From: Alistipes sp.
GTDB lineage: Bacteria; Bacteroidota; Bacteroidia; Bacteroidales; Rikenellaceae
Direction: 5' to 3'
DNA length: 64,000 bases
Assembly: GCA_017436185.1 (NCBI GenBank)
Contig: JAFSDP010000012.1
Location: forward strand, 124,001 to 188,000
Below, in pieces: positions 18,164-24,985 of the stretch (position 1 is the first letter of the stretch; each line of letters begins with the position of its first letter). Below the pieces are notes generated by a model. The model was not told the origin of the DNA and searched no databases. It saw only the letters and a program-made list of their open reading frames with translations. The position numbers and the translations under genes are program-made.

Positions 18164-19279
18164 ATGAAACAACTCATTACGCTTTTCACGGCCGTTGCAG
18201 CGGTCCTCAGCCTTCAAGCGCAAACGGTCAAAGCCCCCTCGATTGAGCTCTTCGAGGATGGCATCCACCATTGGTACCTCACACACGAGTGGGGGAGTGT
18301 GGAGCGTGTCGAGGCCGACAACTACCTCTGGATTGCCGACCGTGTATTGGCCTACCAGAATGCCGACGGTGGTTGGCCCAAGAACATCGACTACCTGGCC
18401 AAGATGGACCCCGAGTCAGTGAAGCAGACTTTGGGCGCACGTGAGGGTCGTTCGACCTTCGACAACCGCAACATCTACCCGCAGGTGGAGTATCTATCGA
18501 AGGTTTATGAGCTGACGGGCAAGAAGAAGTACCGCAAGGCTGCCGAGCGTGGTGTACGTTATATCCTTGACAATCAATACCCCAACGGCAGTTGGATAGG
18601 TTGGCACGACGAGGCTATCGCCTACAACGACGACATCATCACGGGCATTCTGAATATGTGGCAGCAGGTGATACGTGGCGAGTCGCACTTCGATTGGATC
18701 GACCAAAAGAGCCGTGCCCGCATCGCCCAATCGTGGGATGCAGGTTTAAGTATCATCCTCCGTACGCAGTATGTGCGCAACGGTGTCAAGACCGCCTGGG
18801 CACAGCAGTACGACCAACAGACCCTGCAACCGGCCGGTGCCCGCACCTATGAGCTTCCGTCGCTGACGGCACAGGAGAGTTCGAGCATCGCCCTCTTCTT
18901 GATGAATATCGAGAACCCTTCCGAGGAGGTTATCGAGGCGGTCAAGGCGGTTGTGGCTTGGCTCGATGCCAACAAAATCGAGGGTAAAGAGATTGTGACC
19001 ACCCCGATGCCCGAGGGCAACCCCGAGGATCGCAGCATCAAGGCCGATCGCAAGTTGGTCGATAACCCCAAGGCCAAGCCCATCTGGGCCCGCTTCTACG
19101 AGTTGGCTGACGATCAAATTTTCCTCTGCAACCGTGACGGCATCAAGGTCTATCGACTCGAAGATGTGCTGCCCGAGCGCCGTGTAGGTTACAGTTGGTA
19201 TGGCACCTGGGGCAACAAAGTATTGAAACTTTACCCGAAATGGCTGAAGCGCATCGAGGCGCAGAAGAGCCAAAAGTAG
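18164..19279 (+). CDS. pectate lyase, PL10 family
   Basis: Secreted alpha-helical lyase of 371 residues that would cleave polygalacturonate by beta-elimination. A signal peptide (residues 1-19, ending LQAQ) precedes the mature chain. Motifs typical of PL10 are QNADGGWPKNIDY near residue 66, STFDN near 100 and NGSWIGWHDEAIAYNDD near 150, then YGTWGNK toward the C-terminus. It starts at 18164, after its own promoter. A small thioesterase gene follows after 23 bp. No SusC/SusD pair is near, so this is a stand-alone enzyme here. The family call is from motif memory. Confidence 0.82.
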   Translation: MKQLITLFTAVAAVLSLQAQTVKAPSIELFEDGIHHWYLTHEWGSVERVEADNYLWIADRVLAYQNADGGWPKNIDYLAKMDPESVKQTLGAREGRSTFDNRNIYPQVEYLSKVYELTGKKKYRKAAERGVRYILDNQYPNGSWIGWHDEAIAYNDDIITGILNMWQQVIRGESHFDWIDQKSRARIAQSWDAGLSIILRTQYVRNGVKTAWAQQYDQQTLQPAGARTYELPSLTAQESSSIALFLMNIENPSEEVIEAVKAVVAWLDANKIEGKEIVTTPMPEGNPEDRSIKADRKLVDNPKAKPIWARFYELADDQIFLCNRDGIKVYRLEDVLPERRVGYSWYGTWGNKVLKLYPKWLKRIEAQKSQK

Positions 19280-19302
19280 GCGTTTACAAACCATAGAATA
19301 CG

Positions 19303-19776
19303 ATGAAAAAGATTCGAAATCCGTGGATTCCGCTCCTTGACGAAGGATACAACTGTTTTGCCTGTGCGCCGACCAATCCGCACGGCTTGAAGATGGAGTT
19401 TTGGGAGGATGGCGACGAATTGGTCTCCATTTGGCGACCCAACCCCAACTACGAGGGGTGGCTCGGCACGCTGCACGGCGGCATTCAATCGACCCTCATC
19501 GACGAGATCGGAGGTTGGTGGATTGGCCGCAAATTGCAGCTTTCGGCAATGACTACCAACCTGAATGTCAAGTTCAAAAAGCCTGTCAGCTCAAGCGAAA
19601 CAGAGACTATTGAGCTGCGTTGCCGTCTCAAGGAGCAGAAGCGTGCGTTTGCCATTATGGAGGTCACCCTTTCGCAGGGTGGCGAGGTGCGCACGTCGGC
19701 CGAGCTGACCTACTATTGTTTCTCGAAGGAGGTTTCGGAGCGTGATTTCCGTTTCCAGCCCTTCGAGTTGGAGTAG
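19303..19776 (+). CDS. PaaI-like hotdog-fold thioesterase
   Basis: A 157-residue cytosolic protein with a single hotdog domain. CFACAPTNPHGLKMEF opens it, and GWLGTLHGGIQSTLIDE carries the HGG motif and an acidic residue that define PaaI/DUF4442-type thioesterases; NVKFKKPV is the following strand. Likely hydrolyses an acyl-CoA; substrate unknown. It lies 23 bp after the PL10 gene, so the pair may be one transcript, though they share no evident pathway. Confidence 0.82.
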   Translation: MKKIRNPWIPLLDEGYNCFACAPTNPHGLKMEFWEDGDELVSIWRPNPNYEGWLGTLHGGIQSTLIDEIGGWWIGRKLQLSAMTTNLNVKFKKPVSSSETETIELRCRLKEQKRAFAIMEVTLSQGGEVRTSAELTYYCFSKEVSERDFRFQPFELE

Positions 19777-19856
19777 GCTTAATGTGCATTGATTTCTAAC
19801 GAGCCTTCAGACCGATAAAGGGGGCTAATAATTTGGCAATGGCGACCTTTTTTCGC

Positions 19857-19864
19857 TATCTTTG
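19857..19864 (+). promoter_or_regulatory. promoter -7 box of the flavoprotein operon
   Basis: TATCTTTG, 8 bp before ATG 19873, giving a nearly leaderless transcript; TTTG near 19832 is the -33 candidate. Confidence 0.55.
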
Positions 19865-19872
19865 CAGTCAAT

Positions 19873-21153
19873 ATGGAAGAACAGAATACAATCATCGAGC
19901 GTGAGCCTTATGACGTGATTGTCATTGGCGCAGGTGCTGCGGGTATGATGGCCGCAGGTACCGCTGCACGCAGTGGCAAGCGTGTGCTTCTCATTGAGAA
20001 GATGGAGAAGTCGGGCCGTAAGGTCCGCATCTCGGGCAAGGGACGTTGCAACGTAACGAATGCCCGCCCGGCCGAGGAGTTTATGGAGCACGTGCGTGTC
20101 AATCAGGAGTTTTTGACCCAAGCCTTTTCCGAGTTCAACAACCGAGCCACCATCCGCTTCTTCGAACGAATGGGGGTCAAGCTCGACATCGAGCGTGGCG
20201 AGCGTGTCTTTCCCCGCAGTGGCAAGGCGTGGGACATTGCCAATGCGCTGTTGGAGTATTGCTTCTCGAATGGCGTGAAGATTCTCTACGAGACCCGTGT
20301 AACGGAGATTATGACCCTCTCGGGCCGTGTCTTTGGTGTGCGCTACATCAACAAACGAGGCTTCGAGCGTCGTGAAGAGTGCAACCAGGTGATTCTCTGC
20401 ACAGGTGGCGTCTCCTATCCGGGCACCGGCTCGACGGGTGACGGTTACACCTTTGCCGCCGACCTGGGCCACACCATCGAGCCGTTGCGCCCCTCGCTGA
20501 CCCCCCTGAAGAGCAGCCACGCCCAGATGAAGTTCCTGCACGGCTTGTTGTTGCGTAACATCCGTGCCACGCTTTCGGTCGATGGCGAGGCTGTGCGGGA
20601 GGAGTTTGGCGAGATTGGCTTCTCGGATCGAGGTATCGAGGGTGCCGTAGCATTGCGTATGAGCCGTGATGCGGTCGATGCCCTGATTGATGGCAAGAGC
20701 GTGAAGCTGACCCTCGACCTGAAACCCGCCCTCGATGAGGAGACCCTGCGCAACCGCATCGCCCGTGAATTGGCCGATATGGAGCCGACGGAGTTTGTCT
20801 CCGAGTTGTTGCGCCGTCTGGTACCCAAGCCGTTGGTGATGCCGTTGGCTCGCGAGTTGGATATCCACTCGAAAACCTATGTATCGAAGCTTACCGAGGC
20901 GGAGATCGAGCGCATCATTAAGGTGCTGAAGGGGATGGTCTTTCCCATCTCGGACTACGCCCCCTTTGAGTATGCCGTCACGACGGCCGGTGGCGTGAAT
21001 TGCCAGGAGGTGAACCCCTACACGATGGAGTCGCTCAAGGTCAAAGGTCTCTACCTGGCTGGCGAGGTGCTCGACCTGGATGGCGATACGGGTGGCTACA
21101 ACCTCCAAATCGCCTTCTCGACGGGTCGCCTGGCCGGTCTGTTGAAAAAGTAA
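19873..21153 (+). CDS. HI0933-family NAD(P)/FAD-dependent oxidoreductase
   Basis: A 426-residue flavoprotein. VIVIGAGAAGMMAAGTAA is the dinucleotide-binding fold, KVRISGKGRCNVTNA the family's signature near residue 50, and VSYPGTGSTGDGY lies around residue 180. It ends with DLDGDTGGYNLQIAFSTG, also typical. This is the HI0933/YhiN family, whose reaction is uncertain. It starts an operon with a small unknown protein and a cobalamin adenosyltransferase; the first two are 2 bp apart and the next pair overlap by 4 bp. Confidence 0.88.
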   Translation: MEEQNTIIEREPYDVIVIGAGAAGMMAAGTAARSGKRVLLIEKMEKSGRKVRISGKGRCNVTNARPAEEFMEHVRVNQEFLTQAFSEFNNRATIRFFERMGVKLDIERGERVFPRSGKAWDIANALLEYCFSNGVKILYETRVTEIMTLSGRVFGVRYINKRGFERREECNQVILCTGGVSYPGTGSTGDGYTFAADLGHTIEPLRPSLTPLKSSHAQMKFLHGLLLRNIRATLSVDGEAVREEFGEIGFSDRGIEGAVALRMSRDAVDALIDGKSVKLTLDLKPALDEETLRNRIARELADMEPTEFVSELLRRLVPKPLVMPLARELDIHSKTYVSKLTEAEIERIIKVLKGMVFPISDYAPFEYAVTTAGGVNCQEVNPYTMESLKVKGLYLAGEVLDLDGDTGGYNLQIAFSTGRLAGLLKK

Positions 21154-21155
21154 CG

Positions 21156-21674
21156 ATGAAACTGAACGGTCGCAACCTCAAACGTCGCCTCTATGGCCTG
21201 AAGTCCTTCCCCGAGCGGGTAGCCCGTGTGCGCTACTTTCGGGGACACGGAGTCCATTCGCCCTTTGTCTATCAGTTGGTGCGTCAGGCCTTTATGAAGC
21301 GTGAGGTGATCAGCTCCGAGCCGGTCTTGATGGGTGCGCTTCGCGAACGTGGGGTAGCCAATCGCCACGCCCGTGAATTGCAAAACCTCTATACCCACCT
21401 CGACTACCAATCCTTCTCGATTGACGAGTTAAGCAATCCCTGTCAGCTGTGTGTGCTGACCCCCAAGTTGGACAAGGAGAGCAGCGTCAAACTCATCGAG
21501 CGGGCCGCCCAACGTGGCACGACGGTTGCGGTGCTTGCCCCCTACGAGGGAAAGGAGCGGCAGGAGTTGTGCCAACGATTGGTCGAACGACACACCTGCA
21601 CCTCGGTGGATAAGCGGGGGTATTTGTTACTGTTCAGCCACCAAAATTTGCCAAAACAACACTATCGCATATGA
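21156..21674 (+). CDS. hypothetical protein with RGHGVHSPF motif (degenerate methyltransferase-like?)
   Basis: A 172-residue soluble protein. Its N-terminus has YFRGHGVHSPFVYQLV, a segment I associate with class I SAM-methyltransferase-like proteins of Bacteroidetes, but the usual glycine-rich SAM motif is not found. The middle is basic and then leads to TPKLDKESSVKLIERAA and TTVAVLAPYEGKERQELCQ, which look like the second half of a Rossmann-type domain. It may be a shortened or degenerate relative. The start is ATG 21156, two bases after the flavoprotein stop, and its end overlaps the adenosyltransferase start by 4 bp, so it is translationally coupled. Function unknown. Confidence 0.65.
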   Translation: MKLNGRNLKRRLYGLKSFPERVARVRYFRGHGVHSPFVYQLVRQAFMKREVISSEPVLMGALRERGVANRHARELQNLYTHLDYQSFSIDELSNPCQLCVLTPKLDKESSVKLIERAAQRGTTVAVLAPYEGKERQELCQRLVERHTCTSVDKRGYLLLFSHQNLPKQHYRI

Positions 21675-22222
21675 AAATCTACACCAAAACGGGGGACCGA
21701 GGAATGACCACCCTCATCGGTGGCGAGCGAGTCTTCAAGACCGACGAGCGGGTCGAGGCCTACGGCACGGTCGATGAGTTGTCGGCCTTTGTAGCAATGC
21801 TTACGGACCAACTGCGCAACGTAGAGGGTGCCGCAGATTGGGTCGAGGAGTTGGAGCGTATCCTTTCGCAAATGATGACCGTCGAGGCACTTTTGGCCGT
21901 TGGCGAGGAGGGGAGCGACAAGGTGCAGCCCTTGAACGGGGAGGCTGTTGTTTGGTTGGAGGCGGTCATCGACCGTCTGCAATCCGAGCTGCCGCCCTTG
22001 ACCTACTTCACCATTCCGGGCGGACATACGGCCGTCTCGGCCTGCCACATCTGCCGCACGGTCTGCCGTCGTGCCGAGCGAATGATCTATCGTGCCGACC
22101 GCAAGCAGCCGCAACCCGACGCAGTCAAGGGGTGGATCAACCGCCTTTCGGACTACTTTTACCTGTTGGGACGCCGTCTGAGCCACTTTTACGGAGTCGA
22201 GGAGCGTCGCTGGATTCCGTAA
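21671..22222 (+). CDS. ATP:cob(I)alamin adenosyltransferase (PduO type)
   Basis: Makes adenosylcobalamin from cob(I)alamin and ATP. The 183-residue four-helix protein starts with MKIYTKTGDRGMTTLIGGERV, the PduO ATP-binding loop; VEAYGTVDELSAF and, near the C-terminus, CRTVCRRAER with NRLSDYFY are the other family motifs. It is the last gene of a three-gene operon. No cobalamin riboswitch or B12-dependent enzyme gene is visible nearby. Confidence 0.93.
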   Translation: MKIYTKTGDRGMTTLIGGERVFKTDERVEAYGTVDELSAFVAMLTDQLRNVEGAADWVEELERILSQMMTVEALLAVGEEGSDKVQPLNGEAVVWLEAVIDRLQSELPPLTYFTIPGGHTAVSACHICRTVCRRAERMIYRADRKQPQPDAVKGWINRLSDYFYLLGRRLSHFYGVEERRWIP

Positions 22223-22281
22223 CGGATAGAAGCTGAAAAATCAGTCGATTAGCACAATTTTGGTTTTTTATTGCAAAAGTG

Positions 22282-22311
22282 TTTGTATATCCCATTTTTT
22301 TTATACTTTTG
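22282..22311 (+). promoter_or_regulatory. promoter of the DUF2795 gene
   Basis: TTTG at 22282-22285 and TACTTTTG at 22304-22311, spaced 18 bp; the leader is about 70 nt. Confidence 0.55.
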
Positions 22312-22387
22312 CACTCCGTTATGGCGCACACCTGATTTTTAAGGTGGCGTGAATGGCTGAAAACCAAACGACTAAATTCAACGAAAT

Positions 22388-22609
22388 ATGTATTGGACAC
22401 TTGAACTTGCTTCCAAATTGGAAGATGCTCCCTGGCCCGCAACCAAGGAGGAGTTGATCGACTACGCCGTACGTTCGGGCGCACCGCTCGAGGTATTGGA
22501 GAACCTCCAGGAGATTGAGGACGATGGCGACATCTACGAGTCGATCGAAGATATCTGGCCCGATTACCCTTCGAAGGACGATTTCTTCTTCAACGAGGAG
22601 GAGTATTAA
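22388..22609 (+). CDS. DUF2795-family small acidic protein
   Basis: A 73-residue protein, strongly acidic in its C-terminal half. LASKLEDAPWPATKEELIDYAVRSGAPLEVLENLQ matches the DUF2795 pattern, in which one helix pair resembles a small nucleic-acid- or protein-binding module; the acidic tail carries EIEDDGDIYESIEDIWP. No catalytic residues are apparent. The gene stands alone with its own promoter and a good terminator and is likely well expressed. Function unknown. Confidence 0.8.
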   Translation: MYWTLELASKLEDAPWPATKEELIDYAVRSGAPLEVLENLQEIEDDGDIYESIEDIWPDYPSKDDFFFNEEEY

Positions 22610-22647
22610 TAAGGCAGATTGACAATATCAGTAGGTTGGATATTGGG

Positions 22648-22678
22648 ATTGGGTAACCTTCGGGTTGCCCAATTTTTT
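22648..22678 (+). terminator. terminator after the DUF2795 gene
   Basis: ATTGGGTAACC pairs with GGTTGCCCAAT (one G-U), then T6. Confidence 0.9.
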
Positions 22679-22701
22679 GTCCGTACGGCTATATACGAAC
22701 A

Positions 22702-22730
22702 ACGACCTGTTCCGAAAGGGGACAGGTCGT
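22702..22730 (-). terminator. hairpin after rmuC
   Basis: ACGACCTGT/ACAGGTCGT stem around a GAAA-like loop, 24 bp past the rmuC stop; T-tract is poor (TTGTTCG), so it is a weak terminator. Confidence 0.5.
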
Positions 22731-22753
22731 TTGTGTGGGTGGGGTAGCGAGCG

Positions 22754-24106
22754 CTACTCCTCGTCGAGGTGTTCGGCCAGCGACGTAATGGACTTCTTCT
22801 TGGGGCGAGCACCCAAATCGACGAGTTTGCGGACCGAGGTTTTCAGACCCTGCTGACCCGCCAGCTTCGTGCGAGCATCCTCGTAGGCCTTACCGATTTT
22901 GCCAAACTGCTCCAGGAAGGCTTCGGTGCGATCCAGCAGATCGCCTGCGATCTCATAGACCTTGGCGTGGTTCTCGACCTGCTGCTGCTGTACCCAGGCG
23001 TTGTTCAGCAACTGCAGCACCAGAAGCAGGTTCTGCTCGCTGGTCAGGAAGACCTTATGGGTACGGAATGCCCAGCTCCACAGCGCCGGATCGGCACTCA
23101 TCGCCAGCTGCATAGCCCCCTCGAAGGGGATATACATAATCACATAGGGCAGGGGCGTGTGGTCGGCAATGCGGTACGAAGGGTAGTTCTTCGACGAAAG
23201 GCCGCTCACCTGATCACGGATGCTCTTCACCAGCGCCTTCACTGCCTCGTTACGCACCTCCTCGCTCTCGGCGTTGCAATACTCCAACCAAGCGGGGTAC
23301 TGCATCTTCGAGTCGATATAGACATCACGCTTATCGGGGAAGTGGATCACCGCATCGGGCACCAGACGGCTGTCGTCTTCGGTGCGCAGGGTCTTGCCGT
23401 GACCATCCTTGAGGGTCATCTGCAGCTCGTAGCCTACACCCTTCGCCAGACCCGAATTCTCGAGCAGCACCGCCAACATCGACTCTCCGAAGTTACCCTG
23501 CACCTTGGGCTGGAACTTCAGCGCCGAGGCCAACTTATCGGCCTCCGTACCCAGACGGGCCGAACTCTGCATCATCGCCTCAATCTGCTTGCCAATGGCC
23601 GAGGCCTGCTCGATGCTCTTCTCACGCGAAGCGTGTACCGCCTCACGCAGCTCCTGCATACGCTCGTGGTAGGGCTTCATCAGCGACGAGATGCTTTCGG
23701 TATTGGAGGCGCTCATCGACTTGAGCTGCGCTTCGACCAACTCACGGGTCTCGTTCTGCAGACGCTCCTTCACCAACGCCAGGTGCTGTTCGAACTCGGC
23801 CTGACGGTCCGTGCGCTCCTGCTCGGCGCTCTCCTTCAGCGAGGCAATCTGCTGCTCGAAGGCGGCACGCTCGGATTGCAGGCGAGCCAACTCGGCATAG
23901 AGATCTCGCTCGGTGGCTTGGGCCTTCTCACGCTCGGCCACCTGGGCTGCTTGCGCCTCCTGACGTTCACGAAGCAGCTGCTGACGCTGCAACTGCTCGC
24001 TCTCCAACAGCGCCGAGACACGCTCGTTGCGCCCCTTGAGCACCAACCACGCGGCTACGCCGCCAATCACCAGACCGCCCCCCAGGGCCAAAATAATCAT
24101 CTCCAT
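22754..24106 (-). CDS. rmuC: DNA recombination protein RmuC family
   Basis: A 450-residue protein with one N-terminal membrane helix (residues about 3-21), a long coiled coil of Gln/Glu/Arg-rich heptads (about 25-190), and a C-terminal nuclease-like domain from about 200. That domain carries LVPDAVIHFPDKRDVYIDSKM, the RmuC nuclease core with the acidic residue and DSK, and YVIMYIPFEGA. RmuC limits genome inversions between short inverted repeats in E. coli, but its biochemistry is unclear. It is a single gene with a TACATTTG -7 box upstream at 24129-24136. Family call is firm. Confidence 0.92.
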   Translation of the reverse strand: MEMIILALGGGLVIGGVAAWLVLKGRNERVSALLESEQLQRQQLLRERQEAQAAQVAEREKAQATERDLYAELARLQSERAAFEQQIASLKESAEQERTDRQAEFEQHLALVKERLQNETRELVEAQLKSMSASNTESISSLMKPYHERMQELREAVHASREKSIEQASAIGKQIEAMMQSSARLGTEADKLASALKFQPKVQGNFGESMLAVLLENSGLAKGVGYELQMTLKDGHGKTLRTEDDSRLVPDAVIHFPDKRDVYIDSKMQYPAWLEYCNAESEEVRNEAVKALVKSIRDQVSGLSSKNYPSYRIADHTPLPYVIMYIPFEGAMQLAMSADPALWSWAFRTHKVFLTSEQNLLLVLQLLNNAWVQQQQVENHAKVYEIAGDLLDRTEAFLEQFGKIGKAYEDARTKLAGQQGLKTSVRKLVDLGARPKKKSITSLAEHLDEE

Positions 24107-24128
24107 CCTTTTGGGTTTAGTTGTTAGA

Positions 24129-24136
24129 CAAATGTA
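24129..24136 (-). promoter_or_regulatory. rmuC promoter -7 box
   Basis: Minus strand TACATTTG, 22 bp before the rmuC start. Confidence 0.6.
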
Positions 24137-24191
24137 CGATTTTTACACGTATAATGAGTCTTGCAACGACCATTTTCTATTACTGAAACGA

Positions 24192-24228
24192 AAAAAAATG
24201 CGGAGAGAGCCTAAAAAACTCTCTCCGC
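24192..24228 (-). terminator. terminator after the small barrel-protein gene
   Basis: GCGGAGAGAG (24200-24209) pairs perfectly with 24219-24228; on the minus strand a run of eight Ts follows. Confidence 0.9.
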
Positions 24229-24265
24229 CGTAGCTACACCTTATATATAAAGGCGACTCGCTCGA

Positions 24266-24853
24266 TTAGAAGTTGTAGCCGACCGAGATAAAGAAGGTGC
24301 GATTCTTCATCTTGCCATCCTTACCTGCATCGAAGAGGCTGTAGTCGTAACCTGCGCTGAGGAGCAGCTGGTGCCACTCGGCCGTAAACGAGGCACGCAC
24401 ACCCAAATCGGAACGCTCCATAAAGCCGCCATCACCAAAGGTGTCGAACTTCACGTCAGCCACCTTCGACTTACCGGCAAAGCCGATACCGTAGTAGAGA
24501 CCCGCCGAGGGGTAGAGGATGAACTCCTCGCCGGCCGAGAACTTGTAGTTCACCAACACGGGCACCTCGAAATAGAAGGCGTTGGCCTTGTTGTTGCCAT
24601 CGACCTTAAAGCCCTTCTGAGTCACATAGATACCCGTCTCAAGGTAGAGGGGAATCGACTTGGTCAGCAGACGCTGATAGACACCACCGACGTGGAAGCC
24701 GGCCATACCGTCATAGGTCACTCCATCGGTCTTCACCTTCGATATATTCAGACCGGCACGCACACCAATCGACTGCTCCTCAAACTTCTGCTGTGCGGCA
24801 GCACCGCCAACAAAGAGCATCGTAGCCATCAGGGCCAAAAACAACTTTCTCAT
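24266..24853 (-). CDS. outer-membrane beta-barrel protein (PorT-like family)
   Basis: A 195-residue secreted protein; the signal peptide ends about residue 20 (GGAAAQ). The mature part alternates short amphipathic strands (IGVRAGLNISKV, AGFHVGGVYQRLL, LYLETGIYVTQKGFKV) and ends with aromatic YNF, the usual outer-membrane targeting residue. It matches the small eight-strand PorT/OmpA-like barrel proteins common in Bacteroidales. No peptidoglycan-binding domain is present. It is a single gene with a promoter carrying a 16-bp palindrome and a good terminator. Function unknown. Confidence 0.82.
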   Translation of the reverse strand: MRKLFLALMATMLFVGGAAAQQKFEEQSIGVRAGLNISKVKTDGVTYDGMAGFHVGGVYQRLLTKSIPLYLETGIYVTQKGFKVDGNNKANAFYFEVPVLVNYKFSAGEEFILYPSAGLYYGIGFAGKSKVADVKFDTFGDGGFMERSDLGVRASFTAEWHQLLLSAGYDYSLFDAGKDGKMKNRTFFISVGYNF

Positions 24854-24889
24854 AAATCAATTTTTGGTTAATTGTTTGCTTTCATTGTA

Positions 24890-24916
24890 GGGCAATCGAT
24901 TGCCCACACAAATATA
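24890..24916 (-). promoter_or_regulatory. promoter with perfect 16-bp palindrome at the transcription start
   Basis: Minus strand -7 box TATATTTG at 24916-24909 is followed directly by GGGCAATCGATTGCCC (24890-24905), a perfect palindrome sitting on the expected +1. It could be an operator or a hairpin in the 5' leader of the barrel-protein gene. Confidence 0.6.
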
Positions 24917-24985
24917 ACGCATTTTTAGCGTATTTGGTACGCCAAGCCGAAAATGCGACCAACATTCAGTCCATTTTAGCACCTT

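Noticed and set aside
21671..22222. Cobalamin riboswitch upstream of the adenosyltransferase
   Set aside because: The gene starts inside the previous gene and no B12-box or conserved fold is seen before the operon.
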